A DNA stretch of 64,000 nucleotides from Pseudoponticoccus marisrubri (GTDB lineage: Bacteria > Pseudomonadota > Alphaproteobacteria > Rhodobacterales > Rhodobacteraceae). The position numbers and the translations under genes were made by a program. Where the stretch lies: NCBI RefSeq assembly GCF_001482405.1, contig NZ_LPXO01000019.1:1-64000 (forward strand), given 5' to 3'. Positions 27,679 through 36,640 of this stretch are shown in pieces (position 1 is the stretch's first letter; the number at the start of each line of letters is the position of its first letter). The notes under the pieces are model-generated. The model did no database searches and was not told where the DNA came from. It saw only the letters and a program-made list of their open reading frames with translations.

Positions 27679-28173
27679 TTGCATCCGAATTACCTTCTTC
27701 CGCTGGAGGATCTCCGGGCCCGGGGGCGCACGAGTTCGACGGCGGATCTTGGTCCCGGCCTGCGTGTCGGGATCGGAGAAGCGGATGCCGAGCTGACATT
27801 CGAGGCGGACGGTGCGCTGCACCTGTCTCCCAAGGGAATGCCCGGACCGTTCCAGTGGTGCGAGCTTGCCATGGTCCTGCCGGACCAGGAGGCATGGCTG
27901 GCCAGCCGCCGGGTTCACCTGCAGCTCCGGGCCCGTGCCGATCAGCCCGTCGACCTTGCCCCGGCGTTGCGCCTCATCGGCGAGGACGGATTCCACGACC
28001 ATTTCGCCGCCGCGCCGCTGGAGATCGGGACCGAGGCCGCGTGGGCCGGCTGCGTCCTGCCGCTGTCGCCCCGCCTGCTTGAGGGGGTCGGGCGGATCGA
28101 CCTTCATCTTTTCCTGTCCCGGACGGATCACAGCCTGACGTTGTTCGACCTTGCTGTCACCGGAACCCACTGA
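27679..28173 (+). CDS. Small beta-rich protein of unknown function, first of two paralogues
   Basis: 164 residues from a TTG start with GGAGGAG 7 nt upstream; no signal peptide. The sequence alternates short hydrophobic strands with turns and has the segment GEDGFHDHFAAAPLEI followed by a C-terminal strand pair (LTLFDLAVTG). The protein at 32252-32779 shows the same order (QEGGFHDLFFDRRMVSF ... LVLGDLRIFVA), so I read them as paralogues. Each sits directly upstream of a family 2 glycosyltransferase. A carbohydrate-binding beta-sandwich partner of the transferase is a guess only. Confidence 0.65.
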   Translation: MHPNYLLPLEDLRARGRTSSTADLGPGLRVGIGEADAELTFEADGALHLSPKGMPGPFQWCELAMVLPDQEAWLASRRVHLQLRARADQPVDLAPALRLIGEDGFHDHFAAAPLEIGTEAAWAGCVLPLSPRLLEGVGRIDLHLFLSRTDHSLTLFDLAVTGTH

Positions 28174-28199
28174 AGCGCCACAGGCGCAGGACCAGCCCC

Positions 28200-29153
28200 A
28201 TGAAAATCTCCTGTATAATGACGACCTTCGACGACAGGGACATTCTTGTCCAGTCGGTTGAATCGGTGCTCAACCAGACCCACGAGGACTTGGAACTCCT
28301 GCTGGTCGATGATGGCTCGGGCCCCGAGACGAAGGCCCTGATCGCCGGCTTCGACGATCCGCGCCTCAAGCTGCTGCAACAGGCGAATGACGGGCTCTCC
28401 TCGGCCCGCAACCGGGGTTTGCACCATGCCTCCGGCGATTACATATGCTTCCTCGACGCCGATGACACGCGTGCCCCCTGGGCCTTTGCCGAGGCCGCCC
28501 GGATCATCGAGGAGACCGGCACCGAGCTGCTTATCGTGCGGGGCGTCTATTCCGGCGAACGGACCCGGCTCGAGGTCTTCCTCGACGAGAGCGCGATGGA
28601 GGGCTACGAGGCCGAGGCGCCGGAAGACCTGGCCGACCGCAAGGCCTGGGCCATGAGCTGCGAGCCGCAATCGGCCAACAAGTTCATCCATCGCGACGTG
28701 ATCGCGCGCGGCGCCCTGCGATTTCCGAACGACCATTTCTTCGAAGACATCCTGTTCCACACGATGGTCATCGCGCATGCCCGTTCCGTCGAGATCTGCG
28801 CGGCCCGCAGCTTCACCTATTTCCAGCGCCAGCTGCGGCTGCAGCTCACCGCCACCAGCGGCACGGCCCGGTTCGACATCATCGGCACCGCACGGGTGAC
28901 CTTCCAGCTGTTCGAACAGCATCCCGAGTTCAACAACCCCCGGCAGCGCGGCGCCCTGGCCATCGGGGCGCTGCGACTCCTGCGGTGGTGCGACGAAAGC
29001 ATTCCGGCCTTCCACCGCTTCGCCTACCGGATGGCGCTGCGCCAGACGCTGCGGCAGATCAATCCGCTTTTCCTCGTGATCGACGAGACCGTGCCGGATC
29101 CGCGCAACGAACGTCACGCGCTGATGCAATATGCAAGGGAGGTCCTGCAATGA
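28200..29153 (+). CDS. Family 2 glycosyltransferase
   Basis: 317-residue GT-A enzyme: ISCIMTTFDDRDIL start, LLLVDDGSG, SSARNRGLHHASGDYICFLDADD containing the metal-binding DxD, and a typical NKFIHRDVI segment after it. AGGA about 9 nt before the ATG. Its stop overlaps the start of the next gene by 4 bp. Cytosolic side transferase for repeat-unit assembly; sugar not predictable. Confidence 0.9.
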   Translation: MKISCIMTTFDDRDILVQSVESVLNQTHEDLELLLVDDGSGPETKALIAGFDDPRLKLLQQANDGLSSARNRGLHHASGDYICFLDADDTRAPWAFAEAARIIEETGTELLIVRGVYSGERTRLEVFLDESAMEGYEAEAPEDLADRKAWAMSCEPQSANKFIHRDVIARGALRFPNDHFFEDILFHTMVIAHARSVEICAARSFTYFQRQLRLQLTATSGTARFDIIGTARVTFQLFEQHPEFNNPRQRGALAIGALRLLRWCDESIPAFHRFAYRMALRQTLRQINPLFLVIDETVPDPRNERHALMQYAREVLQ

Positions 29154-30973
29154 GTATGTCCGGGACACACGTGCAGACCGGCGAGCAGGCAGAGACGCAC
29201 TACTCCGCGTTCGGTGTCCCGGTGCGCCTGTCACATGCCGCGGATCCGCTCGAAAGGGACCGTCGTCTGCGCTGGCTGCATCACGGGGCGGAACTGTTTC
29301 TTGCCTCTCGCGCGATTCCCAGAAGCGGGCTGTGCGTCGAGGTCGGCGCCGGGGAGGGCTGGTTTTCCCTGCCCTTCGCCTGTGCCTTTCCCGACTGGCA
29401 GGTGCTGTGCCTCGAACCCGATGCCGCGGCCGTCACCCGGCTTGAAGCCAACGTGGCCGCGCTGGGGCTGCGCAACGTGACCTGCCTGCAGGCCGGGCTG
29501 CACCCGGACCTGCCCGATATCCGGCCCGCCGCGGACCGGCGCAATGCGGCGGCGCACCTGGCAGTCGAGCGTCAGGAGAAGCCCTTCCAGAGGCTGGTCG
29601 CGCTGGGACACCGGGCCGAACCGGTGCCCGAGGGCACTGAGGGCGCGGTCGAGGTCCTGCCCGCCCTGCCCGCCTCGGCACTGGCCGGGCTGGAGCCTGA
29701 CCTGCTGGTCTTCGACGCCCCGGGCGCCGAGGCGGCGATCGCCGAGACGATGCGTACGGCGCCGACCGGTTTCCTGCTGGGCCAGCTCTACGCGCATGTG
29801 CGATCGGGCCTGTTTAACCCGGCCGACGAGACGGCGCCGCGCCAGTACTATCTGGAATGCGGCGAGCACGTGCTGCGGCGCGATTTCGAGGACAACTTTC
29901 CCGATCGCCGGCCGCGGCTCGATGTGGTCGTGGCAATGTACAACACCCGCGAGTTCATCGAGGAATGCGTCGACAGCGTATTGGCCGACGGCAATCCCGA
30001 CATCCGCGTCCTGGTGGTCAATGACGGGTCCAGCGACGGCTGCGAGCAACTGGTGGCCGAGCGCTATGCCGGCAATCCGCGCGTGGTGCTCCTGAACAAG
30101 CCCAATGGCGGTTGCGCCTCGGCCCGCAACTACGGCCGGCAGAAATCAGATGCCAGCCACATCGCCTTCATCGATGCCGACGACCGCGTCGATCCGGGGC
30201 TGTTCTCGGCTCTGCTGGAAGTCGCCCGCCACACCGGCACCTTCGTGGCCGAGGGCGAGTTCCAGTTCTTCCATCCCGACCGTCCCGCGGACGCGCAGCT
30301 GGTGCCCAGCTACGAGGCCGAGATCTATACCATGCCCGGCGACCGCTGCATCGGGCCCCATCATTACACCTGGATCCCCGGGGACGCGATCGCCGTCGGC
30401 CAACCGACCATCTGGCGGCGGATCTACCGTCGCGATTTCCTGGACCGCAAGAAGATCTACTTCCCCGAGCACATCCGGGCTTTCGACGACCAGATCTTCC
30501 AGTTGCTGGTCGCCCAGTATTGCGGTGCGCTCGCCCATGTTCAGGGCCACAGCTACCATTACCGCCAGCACACGGCCCAGGACATCAAGCAGGGCGACGA
30601 GCGCCATTTCTACAGCTTCAACATGTTCCGCGCTGTGATCCTGCGGTCGCTCGACGAGAGCTGGCCACGAATCGACATGGTGGTGCAGTCGCTCTTGAAT
30701 ACGATGGGCTGGTCCTATAGCGGTCTGCGGAACGATCTGAAGGGTATCTACCGGGAAGCTGCGGCAGCATTCGTGACGGCGCTCGAGAAGACATACGGCT
30801 ACCATATCGAGCCACACCGGCTCCGCGAGACTGGGATCGAGGGGCTCGATTTCCTGGTCGAACGGCGCCTCCAGGAGATGCAGAACGATCCCGTCAGCTA
30901 CGGGATCATGCGCCTGGAAGACTGGCGCTGGCAACCCGAACTGATCCGGATGATGCAGTCGGTGCGCAGGTGA
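29150..30973 (+). CDS. Methyltransferase-like/glycosyltransferase family 2 fusion
   Basis: 607 residues. Residues about 20-245 form a Rossmann SAM-methyltransferase-like domain of FkbM type: LCVEVGAGEGWFSLPFA is motif I, CLEPD the acidic ribose-binding end of strand 2, and DLLVFDAPG the strand 4 region. From about 262 a GT-A domain begins (LDVVVAMYNTREFIEECVDSVL), with VVNDGSSDG, SARNYGRQKS and the DxD in AFIDADDRV. A C-terminal helical tail of about 150 residues is not recognised. GGAGG 8 nt before ATG 29150. It may methylate and extend the same glycan; whether the methyltransferase half is active is uncertain. Confidence 0.85.
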   Translation: MSMSGTHVQTGEQAETHYSAFGVPVRLSHAADPLERDRRLRWLHHGAELFLASRAIPRSGLCVEVGAGEGWFSLPFACAFPDWQVLCLEPDAAAVTRLEANVAALGLRNVTCLQAGLHPDLPDIRPAADRRNAAAHLAVERQEKPFQRLVALGHRAEPVPEGTEGAVEVLPALPASALAGLEPDLLVFDAPGAEAAIAETMRTAPTGFLLGQLYAHVRSGLFNPADETAPRQYYLECGEHVLRRDFEDNFPDRRPRLDVVVAMYNTREFIEECVDSVLADGNPDIRVLVVNDGSSDGCEQLVAERYAGNPRVVLLNKPNGGCASARNYGRQKSDASHIAFIDADDRVDPGLFSALLEVARHTGTFVAEGEFQFFHPDRPADAQLVPSYEAEIYTMPGDRCIGPHHYTWIPGDAIAVGQPTIWRRIYRRDFLDRKKIYFPEHIRAFDDQIFQLLVAQYCGALAHVQGHSYHYRQHTAQDIKQGDERHFYSFNMFRAVILRSLDESWPRIDMVVQSLLNTMGWSYSGLRNDLKGIYREAAAAFVTALEKTYGYHIEPHRLRETGIEGLDFLVERRLQEMQNDPVSYGIMRLEDWRWQPELIRMMQSVRR

Positions 30974-31084
30974 CAAGCATCATGAGCGCAGCAGGGGGGA
31001 TTGCGGATCGGAACCGGCCGACAGGGTCGGGGATCCGCTGCAAGGGATGCCGGACGGCAGGGCGAGAGAAGTGGCTGAATCTGA

Positions 31085-32083
31085 ATGAGTAATCGTAAAA
31101 CGCTTGTACTGCACATCGGGACCCACAAGACCGGGACCACCTATCTTCAGAATGTCATGGCACGCAACCGTGACCTGCTTCTCAACAGCGGTGTCCTGTA
31201 CCCCAAGGCCGGCGAGATCCATAACGCCCATTTCAAACTGTGCTGGCAGTTGCGGGCCCCGGAAAACCGCGACAAGCCGCTTGACGCCATCCCGGCCTGG
31301 CAGAACCTGATCCGCGAGGTGTCGGCCAGCCCGGCCGAGGTCGCCATCGTGAGCTGCGAGGAATTCTCCTTTTCCTCCGACCCGGCGCGGCTGGCGCTGC
31401 TCAAGGAGCATTTCGACGTGCGGATCGTATGCTACATCCGCAGCCCCGAAGCGTTCCTGCAAAGCTTTTACAACCAGTTCGTCAAGGATTTCCAGACCCG
31501 CGAGACCCGTACCCTCACCCGTTACCTGGCCGAGGAAAACCCCTTCTTCCTGTCCAATCGCGTGATGTTGGAGAAATGGCTGGACGTGTTCGGCCGCCCC
31601 GCCATGACCGTGGGTCGCTTCGACACCGCTGTGCGCAGCGGCAAGCTGTTCCGAGAGTTCTTCGAGAGCCTCGGGCTGAGCGTGCCGGCCGGGTTGCAGA
31701 GCCCCAGCCCCGACATCCTTCAGAAGGTGTCCCTGCCGCCCGACGCCCTCGAATACCTGCGCTTTTCCAACCCGTATCTCGAGAACGAGGCGGGACACCA
31801 TGCTTTCGTCGTGGATGTCGTCCGGGCAACCATGGCGCACAAGGAGGCCTTCAACACCACCTCGAACGGCATCCTGTCCCTGAAATCCCGACGCATGCTG
31901 CGCAACCGTTACGGAGCGCAGAATGTCTGGATGGCCAAGACATTCTGGGACCAGACCACCAACCCGTTCCCCCCGTCCGAGACCCCGCCGCCGCCCGAGG
32001 GGTTCGACGCACGTCCCGAGGAGGCCGATGTCCGGACCCTCGGACGCGTGTCGGCAATGATCCGCAACCTGATGCTGGATTGA
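31085..32083 (+). CDS. Sulfotransferase-family protein
   Basis: 332 residues. The 5'-phosphosulfate-binding loop HIGTHKTGTTYLQ (10-22) is characteristic of PAPS-dependent sulfotransferases, and a 3'-phosphate-binding region is likely around VCYIRSPEAFLQSFYNQF. A C-terminal disordered, Pro-rich stretch (PFPPSETPPPPEGF) is unusual. An intrinsic terminator follows 16 bp after the stop, ending this transcription unit. Probably sulfates the exported polysaccharide or its precursor. Confidence 0.82.
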   Translation: MSNRKTLVLHIGTHKTGTTYLQNVMARNRDLLLNSGVLYPKAGEIHNAHFKLCWQLRAPENRDKPLDAIPAWQNLIREVSASPAEVAIVSCEEFSFSSDPARLALLKEHFDVRIVCYIRSPEAFLQSFYNQFVKDFQTRETRTLTRYLAEENPFFLSNRVMLEKWLDVFGRPAMTVGRFDTAVRSGKLFREFFESLGLSVPAGLQSPSPDILQKVSLPPDALEYLRFSNPYLENEAGHHAFVVDVVRATMAHKEAFNTTSNGILSLKSRRMLRNRYGAQNVWMAKTFWDQTTNPFPPSETPPPPEGFDARPEEADVRTLGRVSAMIRNLMLD

Positions 32084-32099
32084 GCAACTGACCACATTT

Positions 32100-32124
32100 A
32101 AACCCCAGAATTCCGGGGGTTTTT
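32100..32124 (+). terminator. Rho-independent terminator after sulfotransferase
   Basis: AAACCCC / GGGGTTT stem (32100-32106 with 32116-32122) around a GAATTC-containing loop, running into TTTTT at 32120-32124. It separates the transcription unit 27.7-32.1 kb from the next one. Confidence 0.8.
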
Positions 32125-32251
32125 CAGGCCAGCCGTGCTCTACTTGCACCCTGAAGGCCGGCTCGTTAATAGTGCCGGTGACCAACGTTGTGCGGCCTGC
32201 CGCCACGATCGGCCACTCTACTGACAGCATCTATTCGCCCGAAGAGGTTCA

Positions 32252-32779
32252 ATGAGTTCTGATAATCCGATTTCGGCCGCACAGGAAACTCTGGACGCGC
32301 TCAGAGACATGGAGGCGGGTGCCGAGCTGCCCACGGAAGGGCCGCTTGTGCGAGGGCTCATCTGCGACATCGACCCGGAAAAGAGCGATCTGGACGCCGC
32401 GTTCACGCGGCCGACGGACGGGCTTCTGTCGATGGATTTCACCAGCCGCACACCCGGGCGCTGGCTGACCCTGTCCTTGTCTCTGGGCGGGGAATCGCTG
32501 GCGGATTACGGCGTTGTCGGGTTCGCCTGCACCAGTACCGCGCCGCATTCGGTGGATTGCCGCGTGTCGCTGCGCTCGGGCCAGGAGGGCGGGTTCCACG
32601 ACCTCTTCTTCGACCGCCGCATGGTCAGCTTCCCGACCGAGAGCCTGCACGTGGACGCGCTGCGGATCGCCGACCACCCGGAACTCCAGACCGAGACGCG
32701 CTGGCGCAACCTGATGTTCCATTTCGATCCCAGGAGCTTCCGGCTGGTCCTTGGCGACCTGAGGATCTTCGTTGCATGA
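32252..32779 (+). CDS. Small beta-rich protein of unknown function, second paralogue
   Basis: 175 residues; ATG with GAGG 5 nt upstream. An acidic, probably flexible N-terminus of about 45 residues is followed by a beta-rich domain with EGGFHDLFFDRRMVSF and a C-terminal strand pair, as in the protein at 27679-28173. Translationally coupled (ATGA) to the glycosyltransferase after it. No known family recognised. Confidence 0.7.
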   Translation: MSSDNPISAAQETLDALRDMEAGAELPTEGPLVRGLICDIDPEKSDLDAAFTRPTDGLLSMDFTSRTPGRWLTLSLSLGGESLADYGVVGFACTSTAPHSVDCRVSLRSGQEGGFHDLFFDRRMVSFPTESLHVDALRIADHPELQTETRWRNLMFHFDPRSFRLVLGDLRIFVA

Positions 32780-33813
32780 AACTGAGCGTGATCGTTCCGG
32801 TCCTGAACGAGCCTCGGGGACTGGCGCGTCTGCTTCTGCAACTCCGCGAGATGCAGATCGCCGACCAGGTGATCATCTGCGACGACGGGTCCGACATCCC
32901 CTGCTCCCCGGCGCTGGTCGCGGACATGTCGCGCCGGATGGGCGAGGTCATCCCGCTCGATGTGCATGACCCCCTGCCCGGCTCGGACCTGGTCTGGCTG
33001 CGCTCGGACCGGTCGCGGGGGGCCGGGCATGCCCGCAACCGTGGCGCCGAACGGGCCAAAGGCAGCCACGTCCTGTTCTTCGACGCCGACGACGTGCTGA
33101 CCCCCGAGATCGGCGAAATCCTCGATGATCTGGCCGGGCGGAAGTTCGATTTCGCCATGTTCCGCCACCATGACAGCCGCGTCCTGAAACGTGGCGGGAC
33201 CGGCCCCCTGGAGCCCGATGCGTCCTACTGGGCGGCCGCCGGGATCGGCGAGCGTTTCGAGACGGTGTCGCACGAAGGTGCGCTGTCTCTGTGCCGCGTG
33301 GCCGCCTACCCGTGGAACAAGATCTGGAACCGGTCCTTCCTGCGGCGCGAGTCGATCCACTGTACCGAGATCCCGGTCCACAACGACGTCGAGCATCACT
33401 GGTCGGGTTTCCTTTCGGCACGCACCATCCTCGCCAGCCGGCAGGTCGGCTGCATCCACCACGTGGATGCCGGTCGCTCCCAGTTGACGAACCGGCGCGG
33501 GATCGACCGGTTGCGGGTGTTCGAAGCGCTCGACAACGTGGCCGACCGTTTCGTGCACGCGGTCGGGCAGGACGTGCAGCGCGCCGATTTCGCCGATCCC
33601 TTCCTGGAGTTCATGCTGCGCCTGCTGCGCTGGATCCGCGGACAGCTGGACAGCGCGACCGCCCTCTCGCGGCTGACCGCCGAGCAGGCGCTTTTCCTGC
33701 GCCGGCTGGCAGCGCCTTCCCGCGCCGCACTGGCCCCCGCGATCGAGCTGGCGCTGCTGCGCAATCCCACCCTGGCCCGCTGGGCCGCGCCCGAACTCGA
33801 AAGGGCTGCCTGA
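32776..33813 (+). CDS. Family 2 glycosyltransferase
   Basis: 345 residues from the ATG that overlaps the previous stop. LSVIVPVLNEPRGLARLLLQL opens the GT-A fold; IICDDGSD, SRGAGHARNRGAERAKGSHVLFFDADDVL carries the DxD. The WNKIWNRSFLRR segment is common in polysaccharide-repeat transferases. Its stop overlaps the next start by 1 bp. An internal helical C-terminus (about 250-345) has no recognised domain. Confidence 0.9.
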   Translation: MKLSVIVPVLNEPRGLARLLLQLREMQIADQVIICDDGSDIPCSPALVADMSRRMGEVIPLDVHDPLPGSDLVWLRSDRSRGAGHARNRGAERAKGSHVLFFDADDVLTPEIGEILDDLAGRKFDFAMFRHHDSRVLKRGGTGPLEPDASYWAAAGIGERFETVSHEGALSLCRVAAYPWNKIWNRSFLRRESIHCTEIPVHNDVEHHWSGFLSARTILASRQVGCIHHVDAGRSQLTNRRGIDRLRVFEALDNVADRFVHAVGQDVQRADFADPFLEFMLRLLRWIRGQLDSATALSRLTAEQALFLRRLAAPSRAALAPAIELALLRNPTLARWAAPELERAA

Positions 33814-35033
33814 TGCAGATGTCCTTCATCGTGACCACGTACAACGTGGCACCCTATGTCGAAAAGTGCCTCGCCTCCGTCCTGGAGGCAGCCCGCCCCG
33901 GCGACGAGATCATCGTGGTCGATGACGGCTCGACCGACGCGACCCCCGCGATGATCCGCCACCTCTCGCGGATCCGGGATGTCAGCCCCTATGTCTGGGT
34001 GCCGATCTTCCTGGGCACCAACACGCCCGGCGGTGTCGGCATTCCGGCCAATATCGGCCTGCGCCAGGCACGCGGCGGGGCGGTGTTCTTCGTGGATGGC
34101 GATGACTGGATCGAACCGAAGGGCTTCAAGGAGGCCCGACGGCATTTCGAGGCCAGCGGCGACGACGTGATGCTGGCCAATTACCGCGAGTTCGACGAGG
34201 CGATGCAGGCCGCCAAGCCACCGGCCGACGCGTTCCGCTGGGGCCACCTGGCCGGCATAGATGTCAGCGCCCCGCAGCCGCCGGCCGACGAGGGCGGACG
34301 CGCGCCGCTGGAGCGCCGGCTCAAGGCGCTGGCCATGATCGCCGCGCCCTGGCGGAAATTCTACCTGCGTGCCGCGCTCGAGACCAAGGGGCTTCGCTTT
34401 GCCGAGGGCCCGTTCTTCTTCGAGGACAACCCGTTCCACTGGGATGTCTGCCTCGGTGTCGACCGGATCGGGTTCTACAACCAGATCGTCTGCTTTCACC
34501 GGGTGAACCGCCCGGGCCAGACCATGATGGCGCTGGACCGCAACCTGCTGGCCTTTTTCGATCACTACGATGCCATCGTATCCCGGCTGCCGGAACTGGA
34601 CCATGACGCCGCGGCCTGCCGGGCCCAGCATGCCGCGGCCATGGACTGGCTGGTCCAGAACATGACCTGGCATCTCCAGCGGCTCGACCCGGTCTGGTAC
34701 TGGGACTACGCCGCCCGGGCCGGCCGTACCTTGAACGGGTTCGATGCGCAGGTCTGGGAGGAGGATGTCGCGCCGCGCTTCGAGGGGACCGCGATCGGCG
34801 CCACCGCGGCCCAGCTGCGCACCGCCTCCACTGCGCAGGTGGTGATCCTGTGGCAGACCGCGGAACATCTGAAGAAGAGCCGACAGATCTCTGACCGGCT
34901 TGCCCAGGTCGAGACGCTGGTCGGTGACCTGCAGAGCATCGGCCAGCTGACCGACCGGCTCGAGACCCTGCGCGCCCAGGCCGAATGGGAGGCGCTGCGC
35001 AAGCTCGGCCTCCGCCAGGCAAAGCAGGGCTAA
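33813..35033 (+). CDS. Family 2 glycosyltransferase with C-terminal coiled coil
   Basis: 406 residues: FIVTTYNVAPYVEKCLASVL, IIVVDDGSTD, and the DxD in FFVDGDDWI. The region PWRKFYLRAALETKGLRF with FFEDNPFHWDVCL follows the usual pattern. The last 50 residues (SDRLAQVETLVGDLQSIGQLTDRLETL) form a predicted coiled coil, perhaps for assembly with the coiled-coil protein encoded next. Co-transcribed with the two genes before it. Confidence 0.9.
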   Translation: MQMSFIVTTYNVAPYVEKCLASVLEAARPGDEIIVVDDGSTDATPAMIRHLSRIRDVSPYVWVPIFLGTNTPGGVGIPANIGLRQARGGAVFFVDGDDWIEPKGFKEARRHFEASGDDVMLANYREFDEAMQAAKPPADAFRWGHLAGIDVSAPQPPADEGGRAPLERRLKALAMIAAPWRKFYLRAALETKGLRFAEGPFFFEDNPFHWDVCLGVDRIGFYNQIVCFHRVNRPGQTMMALDRNLLAFFDHYDAIVSRLPELDHDAAACRAQHAAAMDWLVQNMTWHLQRLDPVWYWDYAARAGRTLNGFDAQVWEEDVAPRFEGTAIGATAAQLRTASTAQVVILWQTAEHLKKSRQISDRLAQVETLVGDLQSIGQLTDRLETLRAQAEWEALRKLGLRQAKQG

Positions 35034-35098
35034 AGGAACCGGCATGCCCCGCATCGACCTGCACCGCGTCCCGAGACCCGCCCGGTGCAGAGCCCGCG

Positions 35099-35122
35099 GG
35101 ACATGTGACCGACAACATGTCC
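35099..35122. promoter_or_regulatory. 8-bp hairpin upstream of coiled-coil gene
   Basis: GGACATGT (35099-35106) and ACATGTCC (35115-35122) form a perfect inverted repeat with an 8-nt loop, 28 bp before the next start codon. No T-run follows, so an operator or leader structure is likelier than a terminator. Confidence 0.3.
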
Positions 35123-35149
35123 GCCGTGACCGCAGAAACTAGGTGAACT

Positions 35150-36625
35150 ATGCCGTCCCTCAGCCCCTCCGAGACCGATCCCGCAGCGCGTATCCTGCCC
35201 TGTCTGGGGGACGAGATTTTCTGGACGCCGGCCCATGACGCGACCGGGGACTGGGCCGGGCACCTTCCCCTGCTGTTCTGGGCGGCGGGCCATGCCGATC
35301 CCCGGGTGGCCGTAACGCTGGACATGTCGGACGGCACGGCGCATTTCGCGCTCTGCCAGGCCGTCGCACGGCTCGACCTCGCGTGCCAATGTCACGGTAT
35401 CCTGGACCTTCCGGCCGACCGTGCCGCGCCGCTTGCCAGTGAAAACGCCGAACAGTACGAGAGATTCTCGCAGCTGCATCCGCGCAGTTTCGAACCCGAT
35501 GCGATCGACCTGCTCGTGGTCGCGCCGGCCGTGAACCCGGACCTGCTTGACCGACTGGCCAAGCGCTGGCTGGAACGGCTGTCTGAGCGCGGGATCGTGC
35601 TGCTGCACGGGCTCTCCGGTGCCGATGCCGGAACTCTGGACGCGCTCGCGGCGCTCTGCGAGGCGCATGCGCATCTTCGGCTGGATCATGGGAACGGAGT
35701 TTGCCTCCTGGCTGTGGGCGGGGCCCCGGCCGAACCGGTCGCAACGCTCATCGATCTCTGCCGGGACGAGGCCGCCCGCCTGAGGCTGGACATGATCCTG
35801 AACCGGCTGGGCGCCGAGCCCGCTCCCGGGCCCGCATCCGGCACACCGCGTGCCGCCAACCCGCTTGCCTCGGCGCTGGCCGGCCTGACCGGTCGGCGCC
35901 CGGAGCCCGGCCGCACGGGCCGCGGCGATCCGTCGGCGCGGATCACCGCATTGGCCGAGACATCCGCCGTCATGGCGCGGCAGCGCGACGCGGCACGGAC
36001 CGAGCTGGCCGGCCGGCTTGACGAGATCGCGACCCTCAAGGCCGAACTGGCGGAACAGCGCGCGCAGACGCGCGATGCCCAGTCCCGCCTGGTCGAGGGC
36101 GGGATCGGCGGGGACCTGCTGGAGCGGATGATCGCACGCGAGAAACGTATCGCCGAGCTGGCCGCGCGGAACGACGACCTCATCGAGCAGGTCGAGACGC
36201 TGACCCTGCAGCTCGACACTCGCTTCGACGAGCTCGCCGCGGTAACCGACACCGCCAACAGGACCGATTCCGAACTGCTCAAGACCAAGAAGGCGCTCAA
36301 GAAGGCGCAGGCCGAACTGCGCGAGGCCAAGTCCCGCGGCAAGGACGAAACACGCATCGACAAGACCGGCCGCGCCGAGAAACGCGCCACGCTCCTGGCG
36401 GCGCGCGAGGGGCAGCTGGCGACACAGGTCACCGCCCTGAAGACGCGGCTGGAATTGCTGCACCAGCGCGTCGTCGAGATGACGGCCTTCGAGAACACCC
36501 GGGGTCTCGATACGGGCCGAACGCGTCGCACGGGCGGCCGGGCCGAGTTCACGACGCTGGAGGCGCTGCACTCGGAATTTGCGGAAGCCGAATTGAACAC
36601 ACCCTATTTCGATTCCGACAAGTGA
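35150..36625 (+). CDS. Degenerate methyltransferase-like domain with long coiled coil
   Basis: 491 residues; ATG with AGGTGA just upstream. Residues about 20-205 have a Rossmann-like pattern similar to class I methyltransferases (VAVTLDMSDGTAHFALCQAV, then AIDLLVVAPAV, then GIVLLHGL), but the usual glycine-rich SAM loop is not evident. Residues about 265-450 are a nearly continuous coiled coil rich in Glu, Ala, Lys and Arg, then a short acidic C-terminus. It may organise glycosyltransferases at the membrane, like the coiled-coil rulers of O-antigen systems; this is inference from architecture only. Confidence 0.6.
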   Translation: MPSLSPSETDPAARILPCLGDEIFWTPAHDATGDWAGHLPLLFWAAGHADPRVAVTLDMSDGTAHFALCQAVARLDLACQCHGILDLPADRAAPLASENAEQYERFSQLHPRSFEPDAIDLLVVAPAVNPDLLDRLAKRWLERLSERGIVLLHGLSGADAGTLDALAALCEAHAHLRLDHGNGVCLLAVGGAPAEPVATLIDLCRDEAARLRLDMILNRLGAEPAPGPASGTPRAANPLASALAGLTGRRPEPGRTGRGDPSARITALAETSAVMARQRDAARTELAGRLDEIATLKAELAEQRAQTRDAQSRLVEGGIGGDLLERMIAREKRIAELAARNDDLIEQVETLTLQLDTRFDELAAVTDTANRTDSELLKTKKALKKAQAELREAKSRGKDETRIDKTGRAEKRATLLAAREGQLATQVTALKTRLELLHQRVVEMTAFENTRGLDTGRTRRTGGRAEFTTLEALHSEFAEAELNTPYFDSDK

Positions 36626-36640
36626 CAGGATCCTGACTTC

